A stretch of 64,000 nt of DNA from Mesorhizobium sp. ORS 3324 (GTDB lineage Bacteria; Pseudomonadota; Alphaproteobacteria; Rhizobiales; Rhizobiaceae), in the NCBI GenBank assembly GCA_000824825.2, contig LM655192.1:109113-173112 (forward strand), given 5' to 3'. Each line of letters starts with the position of its first letter. The first letter of the stretch is position 1. The notes under the pieces were generated by a model. That model was not told the origin of the DNA. It did not search any database and saw nothing but the letters and a program-made list of their open reading frames with translations. Below are positions 1 to 10,245 of this stretch, one piece after another. Both the position numbers and the translations under genes were made by a program.

Positions 1-11
1 GGGGCCGCGAG

Positions 12-34
12 GCTCCGGGCCGGTGGCCCGGAGC
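12..34 (-). other. Intercistronic stem-loop after binding-protein gene
   Basis: A perfect 10-bp inverted repeat (GCTCCGGGCC at 12-21 and its complement at 25-34) with a 3-base loop lies 13 bases past the stop codon of the sugar-binding protein gene. No T-run follows in the direction of transcription, so it does not look like an intrinsic terminator. Stem-loops after binding-protein genes commonly protect that part of an ABC operon mRNA. That role is inferred here. Confidence 0.5.
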
Positions 35-47
35 TCGATGGGAAAGC

Positions 48-1088
48 CTATTCGACGGACTTGACAGTGTCCGTAGGCGGCTTCTGGTTGCCCCAGAAAG
101 CGGGATTGTCGACATTCGCCTTGGTGATCGCGGCGCCCGGGATCTTGATGTTTGGGCCCCAGGCCTCCTTGGTCACCACCGACTTCAGGCCGAGCACGTC
201 ATAGTCGCCGGGCTTGATCTCCTGCTTGTTGGCGACCTTGTCCATGAACATGGCGACAGCGGCGGCCTGCGCGTAGAGCGGCTGCTCGACCTCGACGTTC
301 AGCCAGCCCTTGCGGATCAGGTCGAGGCCGACCGGTGCGCCGTTCGAGCTCATCAGCATCACGTCACCGGGCTTCTTGCCGGCGGCCTCCAGCGAGGCGA
401 CGGCGGCAACCGAAAGATGCGCGGCATGGCTGAAGATCAGGTCGATGTCGGGATTGGCCAGGATCTGGTCGGCGACGATGGTGCCGGCATTGCTCGCCTC
501 CCACTGCATGGCGGGCAGCGAGATGATCTTGACGTCCGGAAACGCCTTCATCTTCTCCTCGAAACCCTTCTGGATATCGAGCGTGTAGGGGTCGCCCGGA
601 TCGCCGAGAACCTGCAGGACCTTGCCCTTGACCGAGCCGTTCTTGGCCTTGAGCAGCGCTTCGGCCTGGTCGGCCGCGATGTGGCCGATCTCGACCGTAC
701 CGGCGACGGAGGTGAAGTCGGACGGTGTGGCGGTGATCTGCCGGTCGAACTCGACCACCGGGATGCCGGCGGCCCGCGCCGCCTCCACTGACGGCTTCAG
801 CGCGTTGAAATCGACCGCGGCGAGGATGATCGCCTTCGGCTTCAGCGCAATCACGTCGTTCATCTGCGATTGCTGAGCGTCGGTCTTGTTGTCGGCGTTC
901 AGCGTCTTCATCTCGTAGCCGACCTGCTTCAGGAACAGTTCCAGAGCGCTCACCGAGCCGGTCTGGAATTCGTCGAGCAATGTCGGCACCAGGTAATAGA
1001 CGGTACCCTTGGACTGGGCGGATGCCGGCGTGAGCGTGGCAACGGCCAGTGCCAGGATACCGAAGACAGAAAGTAGCAGTCGCTTCAT
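48..1088 (-). CDS. Sugar ABC transporter periplasmic substrate-binding protein
   Basis: The product (346 aa) resembles the type-1 periplasmic binding fold of the ribose/xylose/fructose (CUT2) family. It opens with a Sec signal ([20 protein letters not shown], then an ASA-Q cleavage site) and goes directly into a [15 protein letters not shown] strand typical of the family N-lobe. The ATG at 1088 was preferred to an upstream in-frame GTG at 1121 because it places the signal peptide at the N-terminus. The gene is last of three leftward genes, 39 bases after the ABC ATPase. It would capture a sugar in the periplasm and hand it to a permease that is not in the window. The sugar cannot be told from sequence alone. 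Confidence 0.88.
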   Translation of the reverse strand: MKRLLLSVFGILALAVATLTPASAQSKGTVYYLVPTLLDEFQTGSVSALELFLKQVGYEMKTLNADNKTDAQQSQMNDVIALKPKAIILAAVDFNALKPSVEAARAAGIPVVEFDRQITATPSDFTSVAGTVEIGHIAADQAEALLKAKNGSVKGKVLQVLGDPGDPYTLDIQKGFEEKMKAFPDVKIISLPAMQWEASNAGTIVADQILANPDIDLIFSHAAHLSVAAVASLEAAGKKPGDVMLMSSNGAPVGLDLIRKGWLNVEVEQPLYAQAAAVAMFMDKVANKQEIKPGDYDVLGLKSVVTKEAWGPNIKIPGAAITKANVDNPAFWGNQKPPTDTVKSVE

Positions 1089-1127
1089 GTCGTTCGCTCC
1101 TCTTCTCGCCGGACCCCTCATAGTTTC

Positions 1128-1888
<761 letters not shown>

Positions 1889-1892
<4 letters not shown>

Positions 1893-3079
1893 GCCGCGAT
1901 ATCTCCGCCTTTCAAAGGGTCGCCCTCGCGCTGCCGCTTGGCGGTGAAGATCTGGCCAAAGCGCGGGGAAAGCACGCCGGAAACGGCAAGTGCTGCCGCA
2001 CCCCGCAGCACCGCGTGCTGGCCGCCCCGGGCGACCAGGATGCGCGGCGTCGTGCGATCCTTGCGGGCCGAGACCGAATTGTGCAGCGGCTCCGCAGATG
2101 CCGCCAGCCGCTCGAGCAGGGCAGGCGAGGCCAGTCCGCCGAGGACGATCGTCTCGGGGTCGAAGAGGTTTTCGATGATGGTGATGGCGTTGCGGAAGAC
2201 CGGCGCGACCTCGGCGACCCAGTCGGCATCGTCGCCGCTCCAGCGGCTACGAGCTTCCAGCGAGATGTAGCGTTCGAGGCAGCCGCGATTGCCGCAGGGG
2301 CAGGGCTCGCCGTTCGGAACGACCGGGATGTGGCCGATCTCGCCGGCATTGCCCCAGGCGCCGCGCAACACGCTGCCGTCATGCAGCATGGTGCCGCCAA
2401 GGCCGACGCCGAAGTAGAGATAGTAGCATTCGGAATGTTTGGTGCCGAGACCGTAGAGGCGCTCGCCCATCGCGGCGGCGGCCATGTCGTTCTCGAAGAA
2501 GGCCGGCAGGCCTGTGACGGCGGTCAGCCGCTCGCGCAGCGGAACGTCCTGCCAGCCGGCCATGGTGGTCGGGCCGACGAAGCTCATCGGCTCGACGCCG
2601 AACGGTCCCGGCAGCGCCATGCCGATGCCGATGACGCGGCCCCCCGAGCGGCGGCCGGTCAATTCGGCGACCATGGCGCCGATCGCCTCGAACGCTTCAT
2701 CCGGCGCCGCGTGGGGCGCCTCGCGATGCGCGCTTTCGATCACGTCGCCGCTGAGGTTGATCAGCGCCGCGTCGATGCCGAGCGGGGTGAGGTGGATGCC
2801 GACGGCATAGCCGCCTTCCGGATTGACGCGCAGCGTTGCCGGCGGCAGGCCGCGCCCCTTCGGCTCCTCGCGCACCGACAGGATGTAACCCTGTTCCTCC
2901 AGCTCCCGCACGATGGTCGATACCGTCTGGACCGTGAGCCCGACATGTCGCGCGATATCGCCGCGGGCAATGGGGCCGAAGCGGCGGATGGATTCGAGCA
3001 CGATGCGCCGGTTGTACGGCCGCCCGAACTCCTGATTGGTTCCCCGCAACGCCATGCCTTGCGCTCCCAGTTGACGCAA
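1889..3079 (-). CDS. ROK-family transcriptional regulator
   Basis: The product has 396 aa. An N-terminal winged helix-turn-helix at about residues 35-62 (DIARHVGLTVQTVSTIVREL) is followed by a ROK sugar-kinase-like domain from about residue 90. The ROK zinc motif is intact, with Cys at 260, 262 and 267 in CPCGNRGCLE and an upstream GEIGH histidine. Proteins of this layout (NagC, Mlc, XylR) repress sugar genes until a sugar or sugar phosphate binds. It is the first gene of the operon and overlaps the ATPase gene by four bases, so it probably controls this transporter and itself. An AT-rich palindrome at 3113-3132 is the likely operator. Confidence 0.92.
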
Positions 3080-3112
3080 GGTTCGCAGAGAAGATTTATT
3101 CAGTCAAATGGA

Positions 3113-3132
3113 ATTCAAAAATAATTTTGAAT
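3113..3132. promoter_or_regulatory. AT-rich palindrome, candidate ROK operator
   Basis: ATTCAAAA-ATAA-TTTTGAAT is a perfect 8-4-8 inverted repeat 34 bases upstream of the ROK regulator start. Its AT-richness stands out in a GC-rich region, and NagC/XylR-type proteins bind AT-rich inverted repeats. Its role as operator is inferred. Confidence 0.45.
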
Positions 3133-3239
3133 CGGACGATGCAGGACAAAGCTCGACCTCGCGGCCCGCCCTGCGGTCGCTGACCAGGTGTTGGAGACGG
3201 GGCGGAGAAGAGGCTTCGCCGCGCGATGAACGGATGTGG

Positions 3240-4529
3240 CTACAGGTACTGCGCGACCTTCTTGCCGACGGCGAGGAAGCGCAGCGGATCGACCGCCTCG
3301 CCGTTGTGGCGCACTTCGTAGTGGAGATGCGGGCCGGTCGAGCGGCCGCTGCTGCCGGTCTTGCCGATCACGTCGCCGGCGGCAAGCTTCTGGCCGACAG
3401 CGACGTCGATCTCGCTGAGATGGCCATAGCGGGTGGCAAAGCCATTGCCGTGGTCGACCTCGACCATGCGGCCATAGCCGCCGTTCCAGCCGGCCTTGGT
3501 GACGACGCCGGCAGCCGTGACCTTGGCCGCCATGCCGATCGGCGCCCGGAAATCCATCCCCGTATGCAAGGCGGCCGTGCCGAGGATCGGATCAGTGCGC
3601 ACGCCGAACGGACTGGTCACCGGATGGCCGGGGGCGGGATTGGTGAGCGGCAGCTTGCGCGCTTCCTTCTTGACTTGATCAAGCGCATCAAGAGCTTCGT
3701 CCAGCTCCTTGACCTTGCTGTCGAAGATCATCGTGGAATCGAGTGGGACCAGCGGTCCGCCGACATCGTTCTTGTCGAGCTCGGTGTCGACCGGCAGCCC
3801 TGCGGCTGCCAGCGCCTGCGAGATCGCGTCGGCATTGCGGTAGGCGTTGTCGGCGAGCGTGGTGATGCGGGTAAGCTGCTGGTTCTCGATCGCCTTCAGC
3901 GAAGCGTTGATCGATACGAACAGCTTGTCGGCGCGATCCGCGGCCGTTTCGTTGTCGAGTGGATCCGACCGTGTCGACCACAGCGAGAAGGGACGGGTAT
4001 CGCCGGCGCTCAAGGACGCGACGGAGTACGTCGGGGCCTGCGAGAGGCTGCCTGTGATTTCGGCATGCTCGTCGGGTTTCGCCGTGGCGTCGTTCGCGGC
4101 GGGCACGTCGCCGACCTCGTTTTCGGCGCGTTCCAGGATCGGTCCGAGCCGGCCATGGCGCTGGCTGAGCTGGGTCTGCCTGGCCAGCAGCTCGCTCACC
4201 TTGGTCTCCATGAGTTGCTGGTCGAGAAGCTGGCGGCTGGTGATACGGTCGACCTGGGCGCGAAGCGCGGAGATGCGGTCCTCATAGGCCTGTTGCATAC
4301 GCGCCTGCCTGGCCGTCGTAGCGCCGATCAGGTCGTCGCGCAGCACCAGGTAGGAGGTGGCGAGCAGATAACCGATGGCGATCGCTGCCAGAGCGGATCC
4401 GATGAACGCTGCAAGCCAAGGCCGGACGGTGAAATGCCTGATCTCGTTGCCCCGGGCGATAATGACCGTGTGGGGCTCCTTGCGCCTGCCGAAGACCGCC
4501 GACTGACCGTTTGATTTCACGGGACCCAA
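3240..4529 (-). CDS. M23-family metallopeptidase, membrane-anchored
   Basis: This 429-aa protein has a short cytoplasmic head, one membrane segment at about residues 38-60, a predicted coiled coil at about 70-150, and a C-terminal LytM/peptidase M23 domain. The zinc ligands are present: H322 and D326 in HTGMDF, and H403 in the HLH motif of GPHLHYE. It should cut peptidoglycan cross-bridges in the periplasm, or activate amidases if it behaves like EnvC/NlpD. The TTG at 4529 and a GTG at 4520 are both possible starts, and neither has a convincing ribosome site. The gene is transcribed leftward, downstream of bcp with a 129-base gap, so it may have its own promoter. Confidence 0.88.
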   Translation of the reverse strand: MGPVKSNGQSAVFGRRKEPHTVIIARGNEIRHFTVRPWLAAFIGSALAAIAIGYLLATSYLVLRDDLIGATTARQARMQQAYEDRISALRAQVDRITSRQLLDQQLMETKVSELLARQTQLSQRHGRLGPILERAENEVGDVPAANDATAKPDEHAEITGSLSQAPTYSVASLSAGDTRPFSLWSTRSDPLDNETAADRADKLFVSINASLKAIENQQLTRITTLADNAYRNADAISQALAAAGLPVDTELDKNDVGGPLVPLDSTMIFDSKVKELDEALDALDQVKKEARKLPLTNPAPGHPVTSPFGVRTDPILGTAALHTGMDFRAPIGMAAKVTAAGVVTKAGWNGGYGRMVEVDHGNGFATRYGHLSEIDVAVGQKLAAGDVIGKTGSSGRSTGPHLHYEVRHNGEAVDPLRFLAVGKKVAQYL

Positions 4530-4658
4530 GCTTTCGTGACGACACCAACGACAAGCCCGGATTACACATTATTAGGGTTAACAAAGCTTTGCCGGCCGGA
4601 AGCCTTGGTAACGAATACCCGCATTGCGGGTGGCAGGTTGCAAGGAGGCGGGAGCAGG

Positions 4659-5126
4659 TCAGAGGGCGCGCACCGCCTCCAGCACCTCTTCGGCATGGCC
4701 CTTGACGCGCACCTGGCGCCAGATGCGGGCGATGGTTCCGTCCTTGCCGATCAGAAAGGTAGCGCGCTCGACGCCCATGTATTTGCGTCCGTACATGGTC
4801 TTCTCGACCCACAGATGATAGGCCTCGATCACCTTGCGCTCCTCGTCGGCCACGAGATCGACGGTAAGATCGTACTTCGCCTTGAATTTGTCGTGTTTTT
4901 TTATGCTATCGGGTGACAGCCCGACCACCACGGCGCCGGCCTTCTCGAATTCCGGCTTCAACTGCGAGAAGCCGATCGCCTCGTTGGTGCAACTTGTGGT
5001 GTCGTCCTGCGGATAGAAGTAGAGTACGACAGGCTTTCCCCGGAATGCGGCGAGGCTGAGGGAGCCGCCGCCATCGCGCGGAAGATCGAATTGCGGCGCA
5101 ACGTCGCCCACGTCGAGATCAGCCAT
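4659..5126 (-). CDS. bcp: Thioredoxin-dependent peroxiredoxin, Bcp/PrxQ type
   Basis: The 155-aa length is normal for bacterioferritin comigratory protein. The peroxidatic cysteine sits in YPQDDTTSCTNEA. The usual resolving cysteine five residues later (CTTEAC in E. coli Bcp) is absent, because the helix continues as IGFSQL, so this is probably a 1-Cys or atypical resolver form. The C-terminal WRQVRVKGHAEEVL is typical. The enzyme reduces organic and hydrogen peroxides with thioredoxin or glutathione in the cytoplasm. It is divergent from the large AsmA-like gene, and the roughly 95 bases between them should hold both promoters. Confidence 0.93.
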   Translation of the reverse strand: MADLDVGDVAPQFDLPRDGGGSLSLAAFRGKPVVLYFYPQDDTTSCTNEAIGFSQLKPEFEKAGAVVVGLSPDSIKKHDKFKAKYDLTVDLVADEERKVIEAYHLWVEKTMYGRKYMGVERATFLIGKDGTIARIWRQVRVKGHAEEVLEAVRAL

Positions 5127-5221
5127 GTCGATGCCCTTGTTTGCGGTTACGCGCGCAAGAGCATCGATATAACGTGAAGCGGGGATTCGTCCACGACGAG
5201 TTCGTCATAACGGAATATTGC

Positions 5222-8200
5222 GTGGATCAGGAGCAACCGCAGCACGAGAAGATCAGGTTCAGGCGTGACGAGATCACCGACCTGGGGACGTTTCCGTCCG
5301 CGTGCCGCGTGCCGCCGCTCGGCCGTGCTTCGGTGCGTCGCCGCTTCCGTATCATCGGCCGGGTGTTTGCCGGGGTCTGCGCGCTCGTGCTTCTGGCGGC
5401 TGCCGGCGTTTATGTGCTCGGCACGTCGGGCATCGGCACGGAGCGACTTCGCGCCGAGGCCGAGACGGCCATCGAGAAGCTGGCCGGCGTCGATGTCGAC
5501 GTCACCGTCGGGCCGGCGCGGCTGACGCTGGACGGATCGAGCTTCATCGCCCTGCAGGTCAGCGACGTCAGCCTGAAGACGGCCGACGGCAAGCCGATGG
5601 CCGACGTCGGGCGCGTTCGCTTCGGCATGCGCCTGCTGCCGCTGCTGTCGGGCGAGGTCCGGCTGACCAGCGCCAGGTTTTCCGACGCCCATATCATGGT
5701 CGCCGCAATGCCGTCCGGCGGAGGCGACTGGACCGCGGCGCTGCGCGACGAGGATGGCCTCGTCGATCCCGAGAAAGTGTCGGCGGCGGTGTTTTCCGGC
5801 GTCAACGAGGCTCTCGATGCCGTGCGCGAGGATTCGATGCGGCAGATCGATTTGCGCAATGTCGAATTCGAATTGCCGGGGGACGGTCTCGTCAGGCGCG
5901 TGACAGTGGCCGAGGGTACGGTGGAGCAGACAGGCATCGGCAAGATGCAGCTCTCATATGATGCCGATGTCGACGGCCGGCACGTCGCCTTGACCGCTGC
6001 TGCGGCGCGCGATCCGGGCGCGAGGCGGATTGCGTCTCTCGACGCCAATCTCGAGGTGGCCGGCGCCGCCGAAAATCTGGTCGAAAGAAGCGGCGGGAAT
6101 GCTGCCGCCCAGGGCGGCAAGCTGGGTTCGATTGCGCTGAAGCTCTCGGGTGCCGAGGCATCCGGCGAAAGGCCGTCGCGGCTGACGGCCTCGCTATCGC
6201 TCGGCGGCTCAGTGCTGGACCTCGGCTCCCGCGGTTTGCTGCCGGCCGATGTCGATGCCAACGCCACGCTGGTGGCGGGGTCGAACAAGATCTCGGTCGA
6301 CCGGCTGCTGATCAAGACGGGCCGCTCGACCTTCGATTTCGCCGGCTCGATCGGGCCGAAACCGGCAGCCCCGGGCGAGGAGCCGTCCTATCGCTACGAC
6401 CTCACGAGCGACGGTTCGACGCTCGCGCCTTCTGAATCGCCGGAGCCGGCGCTTCGGTTCCTCGCCCGCATCGCCGGCGTCTACCAGACCAAGAGCCGCA
6501 AGCTTGTCGCCGAGCAGATCGGCGTCCGCTCCGGGGGCTCGAGCGAGGTGCTGGGCAGGGCTTCGCTTGCCTTCATCGACAACGGTCCGCCGGGGATATC
6601 GCTTTCGCTCAATGTCCACGACATGCCGGTCTCGCATGTGAAGCAGTTGTGGCCATGGTTTTCCGCCCGCAACGCACGGCTTTGGGTGCTCGACAATCTG
6701 TTCGGCGGCCGCGTGGTCGACGCCAACCTGCAGTTCCAGGTCGTGCCGGGGCGGCTCGGCAACGGGGTTCCGCTTTCCGGCGACGAGGTGTTCGGCCGCT
6801 TTCAGATCGATGGCTCGCGCTTCGACACGGCGGGCCGCATCCCGCCGATCCGCGACGCTATTGGCGTCGTCGCCTTCCATGGCAACGATGTCGATATCAG
6901 CCTGTCCTCCGGCAGCGTCTACATGCCGAGCGGCCGCACCGTGGCCGCAAGCGGCGGCACGCTGACGGTCAAGGGGGCCAACCATTCGCCGGTCATCGGC
7001 GCGCTCGATATCGACGTTGCCGGCGAAGCGCCTGCGATTGCCGAGCTCGCCTCCTACGAGCCGATCAACGCCATGCGCCATGTCGGCCTCGCGCCGGAGG
7101 ATTTGACCGGCACCGTCACCGGCCATGTGCGCGCCGACATTCCGCTGACCTCCGGCGTCGACACCTCGACCCTCGATTGGCAGGTCGCGCTCGACTACCA
7201 GGGGCTTTCGCTCGCCAAGCAGTTCGAGGACCAGACGGTGACCGAGGCCGACGGCTCGATCACCGTCAGCCCCGACCGCGCGGTGATATCGGCCACCGCA
7301 AAGCTGAACGGCATTCCGGCGGAGCTCGACCTGGTCGAGCCGCTCGAGGACAAAGGGCCGCCGCGCAGCCGTAAGGTCGCCCTGGTGCTCGACGACAAGA
7401 CGCGCGCCGCAACGATGCCCGGACTTTCGCAGCTGCTTTCCGGAACCATCAAGGTAGCGATCGACAGGAGCGGCGAGGGCAGCCAGAACGTCTCAGCCGA
7501 CCTGACCAACGCCAAGCTCGACATCCCCTGGGCCGGATGGAGCAAAGGGGCAGGCATTCCGGCCAAGGCCACCTTCGCGATGGCGAAGTCCGGCAGCACC
7601 ACCACGCTGTCGGACTTCAACCTCGATGGGAAGAGCTTTTCGATCGACGGCGACGTGACGCTGGTCAACGGGGCGCTGTCGCAGGCGCGCTTCAGCAAGG
7701 TCGCGCTCAACAGGGGCGACGACGTCGCCGTCTCGGTCAAGCGATCGGGCAAGAGCTACGCGGTCGATGTCAGCGGCGAGTCGCTCGACGCCCGCTCGCT
7801 GATCAAGCAGTTCACCTCCGACGTCGACACGGCCACGAAAGGCGCAGGCGCCGACGCGATCTCGGTCAGCGCGGATGTCAAATCGCTGACCGGCTTCCAC
7901 GATGAAGTGTTGTCGAATCTGAAGCTGGACTACAGCGCCGCCGGCTCCCGGGTGAATGGCCTTGATGTCAGCGCAACCGCGAGTTCCGGCGCCGCGATCA
8001 CGGTCAGGAACACCACCGGCGACGGCGGCCGGTCGCTCAGGATGAAATCGGCCGATGCCGGCGCCATCCTGCGCTTCCTTAACATCTACGAACATATGGA
8101 GGGCGGGGCGATCACGTTGTCGCTCTCGGGCGCTGCCGACGGGCCGATGAAGGGCCAGGTCGACGCCAGCAATTTCTATGTCGTCAACGAGCCGAAGCTT

Positions 8201-8626
8201 GCCTCGATCGTATCGACCAGGCCGGCCGGCGACACGCGCAGCCTCAACCAGGCGGTGAGGGCCGATATCGACACTTCAAGGGTGCAGTTCGAACGCGGCT
8301 TCGCCGAGATCGACAAGGGCGCCGGCTATCTCAGGCTGGCCAACGGCGTGCTGCGCGGGCCGCGTATCGGCACCACCTTCCAGGGCACGCTCTACGACCA
8401 GGACAACAATATGGACATGACCGGCACCTTCATGCCGGTCTATGGGCTGAACCGCATCTTCGGCGAATTGCCGCTGTTCGGCCCGCTGCTCGGCAACGGC
8501 CGCGACCGCGGCTTGATCGGCGTCACCTACCGGCTGCGCGGCAACGCCAACAAGCCGAGCCTCGACATCAACCCGCTCTCGGTGATCGCGCCGGGGATTT
8601 TCCGGTCGATCTTCGAGTACAGGTAG
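5222..8626 (+). CDS. Large AsmA-like / DUF3971 (YhdP-type) envelope protein
   Basis: The predicted protein is about 1134 aa. It has one membrane anchor near residues 44-65 (RIIGRVFAGVCALVLLAAAG) followed by a long beta-rich region and a C-terminal AsmA_2-like section with PVYGLNRIFGELPLFGPLLG, which is highly characteristic of YhdP/AsmA proteins. These large proteins form a bridge-like groove between inner and outer membranes and are linked to phospholipid transport. The GTG at 5222 was chosen because the reading frame's earlier TTG at 5141 would place coding sequence inside the bcp promoter region. The exact start remains uncertain. The gene converges on tyrS, 7 bases apart. Confidence 0.85.
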   Translation: MDQEQPQHEKIRFRRDEITDLGTFPSACRVPPLGRASVRRRFRIIGRVFAGVCALVLLAAAGVYVLGTSGIGTERLRAEAETAIEKLAGVDVDVTVGPARLTLDGSSFIALQVSDVSLKTADGKPMADVGRVRFGMRLLPLLSGEVRLTSARFSDAHIMVAAMPSGGGDWTAALRDEDGLVDPEKVSAAVFSGVNEALDAVREDSMRQIDLRNVEFELPGDGLVRRVTVAEGTVEQTGIGKMQLSYDADVDGRHVALTAAAARDPGARRIASLDANLEVAGAAENLVERSGGNAAAQGGKLGSIALKLSGAEASGERPSRLTASLSLGGSVLDLGSRGLLPADVDANATLVAGSNKISVDRLLIKTGRSTFDFAGSIGPKPAAPGEEPSYRYDLTSDGSTLAPSESPEPALRFLARIAGVYQTKSRKLVAEQIGVRSGGSSEVLGRASLAFIDNGPPGISLSLNVHDMPVSHVKQLWPWFSARNARLWVLDNLFGGRVVDANLQFQVVPGRLGNGVPLSGDEVFGRFQIDGSRFDTAGRIPPIRDAIGVVAFHGNDVDISLSSGSVYMPSGRTVAASGGTLTVKGANHSPVIGALDIDVAGEAPAIAELASYEPINAMRHVGLAPEDLTGTVTGHVRADIPLTSGVDTSTLDWQVALDYQGLSLAKQFEDQTVTEADGSITVSPDRAVISATAKLNGIPAELDLVEPLEDKGPPRSRKVALVLDDKTRAATMPGLSQLLSGTIKVAIDRSGEGSQNVSADLTNAKLDIPWAGWSKGAGIPAKATFAMAKSGSTTTLSDFNLDGKSFSIDGDVTLVNGALSQARFSKVALNRGDDVAVSVKRSGKSYAVDVSGESLDARSLIKQFTSDVDTATKGAGADAISVSADVKSLTGFHDEVLSNLKLDYSAAGSRVNGLDVSATASSGAAITVRNTTGDGGRSLRMKSADAGAILRFLNIYEHMEGGAITLSLSGAADGPMKGQVDASNFYVVNEPKLASIVSTRPAGDTRSLNQAVRADIDTSRVQFERGFAEIDKGAGYLRLANGVLRGPRIGTTFQGTLYDQDNNMDMTGTFMPVYGLNRIFGELPLFGPLLGNGRDRGLIGVTYRLRGNANKPSLDINPLSVIAPGIFRSIFEYR

Positions 8627-8633
8627 TAGCGGC

Positions 8634-9887
8634 CTAAGCCGGCCGCACCAGAACGTGCTTCTTCTTGCCGAGCGAGAGTTTTAGGACGCCCTCCGCGCCC
8701 AGATCCTGAAGCGTGACTGTGCGGCGGTCGTCGGTCACCGGCTGGTCGTTGAGGCGCACGGCGCCGCCCTGGACATGCCGACGCGCCTCGCCGTTGGAAC
8801 CGGCGAGACCGGCGCTCACGAACAGCGACAGGATGCCGATGCCGGCCTCGAGATCGGCCTTGGCCACCTCGACGCTCGGCAGCGTGTCGGCGAGCGCGCC
8901 TTCCTCAAAAGTCTTGCGCGCGGTCTCGCTTGCCGTCTCGGCCGCCTCGCGGCCGTGCAGCATGGCGGTGATCTCGGTGGCGAGGATCTTCTTCGCCTCG
9001 TTGATCTCCGAGCCGCCGAGCTTTTCGAGGCGCGCGACCTCATCCAAGGGCAATGTCGTGTAGAGCTTCAGGAAGCGGCCGACATCGGCGTCCTCGGTGT
9101 TGCGCCAGTACTGCCAGAACTCATAAGGCGACAGCATGTCGCCATCGAGCCAGACCGCGCCCGAGGCCGACTTGCCCATCTTGGCGCCCGACGAGGTGGT
9201 GAGCAGCGGCGTGGTCATCGCAAACAGCTGCACGCCTTCCATGCGGTGGCCGAGGTCGATGCCGTTGACGATGTTGCCCCACTGGTCCGAGCCGCCCATC
9301 TGCAGCCGGCAGCCGACGCGCTTGTAGAGCTCGACGAAGTCATAAGCCTGCAGGATCATGTAGTTGAATTCGAGGAACGACAGCGACTGCTCGCGGTCGA
9401 GCCTGAGCTTCACGGAATCGAAGGCGAGCATGCGGTTGACGGAAAAATGCCGGCCGACATCGCGCAGGAAATTGACGTAGTTGATCTCCATCAGCCAGTC
9501 GGCGTTGTTGATCATGAGCGCGTCGCCTGCGCCGCTGCCGAATTTCAGGTAGGGCGCGAAATTGCGGCGGATGCCGGCGAGATTGCCCTCGATGTCCTGC
9601 GGCGTCAGCAGCTTGCGCGCCTCGTCCTTGAAGGACGGGTCGCCGATCATCGAAGTGCCGCCGCCCATCAGGGCGATCGGCCGGTGGCCCGTCTGCTGCA
9701 GCCAATGGAGCATCATGATCTGGATCAGCGATCCGGCATGCAGGCTTTTCGCCGTCGCGTCGAAGCCGATATAGGCGCTCACCGTTTCCTTGGCGAAAAG
9801 CTGGTCGAGGCCGGTTTCATCCGAAATCTGATGGATGAAGCCGCGCTCGCTCATGATGCGCAGGAAATCGGACTTGAAGGCGGACAT
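8634..9887 (-). CDS. tyrS: Tyrosyl-tRNA synthetase
   Basis: The 417-aa product is a class I synthetase. The HIGH-type motif reads [13 protein letters not shown], and the KMSKS loop is [11 protein letters not shown] (KMGKS variant). Further landmarks are [12 protein letters not shown] and the [11 protein letters not shown] tyrosine-site segment. A C-terminal S4 RNA-binding domain ([16 protein letters not shown]) completes the bacterial TyrRS layout. It attaches tyrosine to tRNA-Tyr in the cytoplasm. It is transcribed alone, convergent with the AsmA-like gene. Confidence 0.97.
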   Translation of the reverse strand: MSAFKSDFLRIMSERGFIHQISDETGLDQLFAKETVSAYIGFDATAKSLHAGSLIQIMMLHWLQQTGHRPIALMGGGTSMIGDPSFKDEARKLLTPQDIEGNLAGIRRNFAPYLKFGSGAGDALMINNADWLMEINYVNFLRDVGRHFSVNRMLAFDSVKLRLDREQSLSFLEFNYMILQAYDFVELYKRVGCRLQMGGSDQWGNIVNGIDLGHRMEGVQLFAMTTPLLTTSSGAKMGKSASGAVWLDGDMLSPYEFWQYWRNTEDADVGRFLKLYTTLPLDEVARLEKLGGSEINEAKKILATEITAMLHGREAAETASETARKTFEEGALADTLPSVEVAKADLEAGIGILSLFVSAGLAGSNGEARRHVQGGAVRLNDQPVTDDRRTVTLQDLGAEGVLKLSLGKKKHVLVRPA

Positions 9888-10245
9888 TTTATCTTTCCCG
9901 GAGATCGCCCGGCACCCAGCCGAGCCTGACGTGAAGGGGCGCGTTTAGCATCCGCGGGCGATCAGCAAAAGTGGTTTCCCGGTTTTGCGTTCGATCGCCA
10001 GACAAGGACAGACGATCAATGAAGTTGGAATCCGGCCAATTGTCTGCGCCGGCCTTGCAGGCAAAGCACCAGCAGGTGTCAAAGACATGAGCCTGGTTCC
10101 GCCGGAGGCAGTTACCTCGCCGAAGGCGCCAGCCTGCTTGCCTCATGCAATGGCGTGGCGTAATGAGGCGCCCGCGCAAGGGCAGCGCGCGCCCGAAGCG
10201 CCGCGACGGGGCCATCCCGCAGATCAGATCGGACAAGCTCCCGCG
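9888..10245. other. Intergenic gap between tyrS and GT39 gene
   Basis: The region is 358 bases long. The frame of the downstream glycosyltransferase stays open from 9985, but the 87 extra residues look non-protein-like and lie before a clear membrane-protein N-terminus, so they were not counted. A stem (GCCTCAT at 10140-10146 paired with ATGAGGC at 10163-10169) is visible. The tyrS and GT39 promoters must both lie here. No other feature could be supported. Confidence 0.5.

Noticed and set aside
2015..4514. Long rightward frames opposite the ROK regulator and M23 peptidase
   Set aside because: Both are antisense shadows of recognised leftward genes.
9985..10245. An 87-codon N-terminal extension of the GT39 protein
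   Set aside because: The residues are not typical of a transferase N-terminus and precede a natural first membrane helix starting at ATG 10246.
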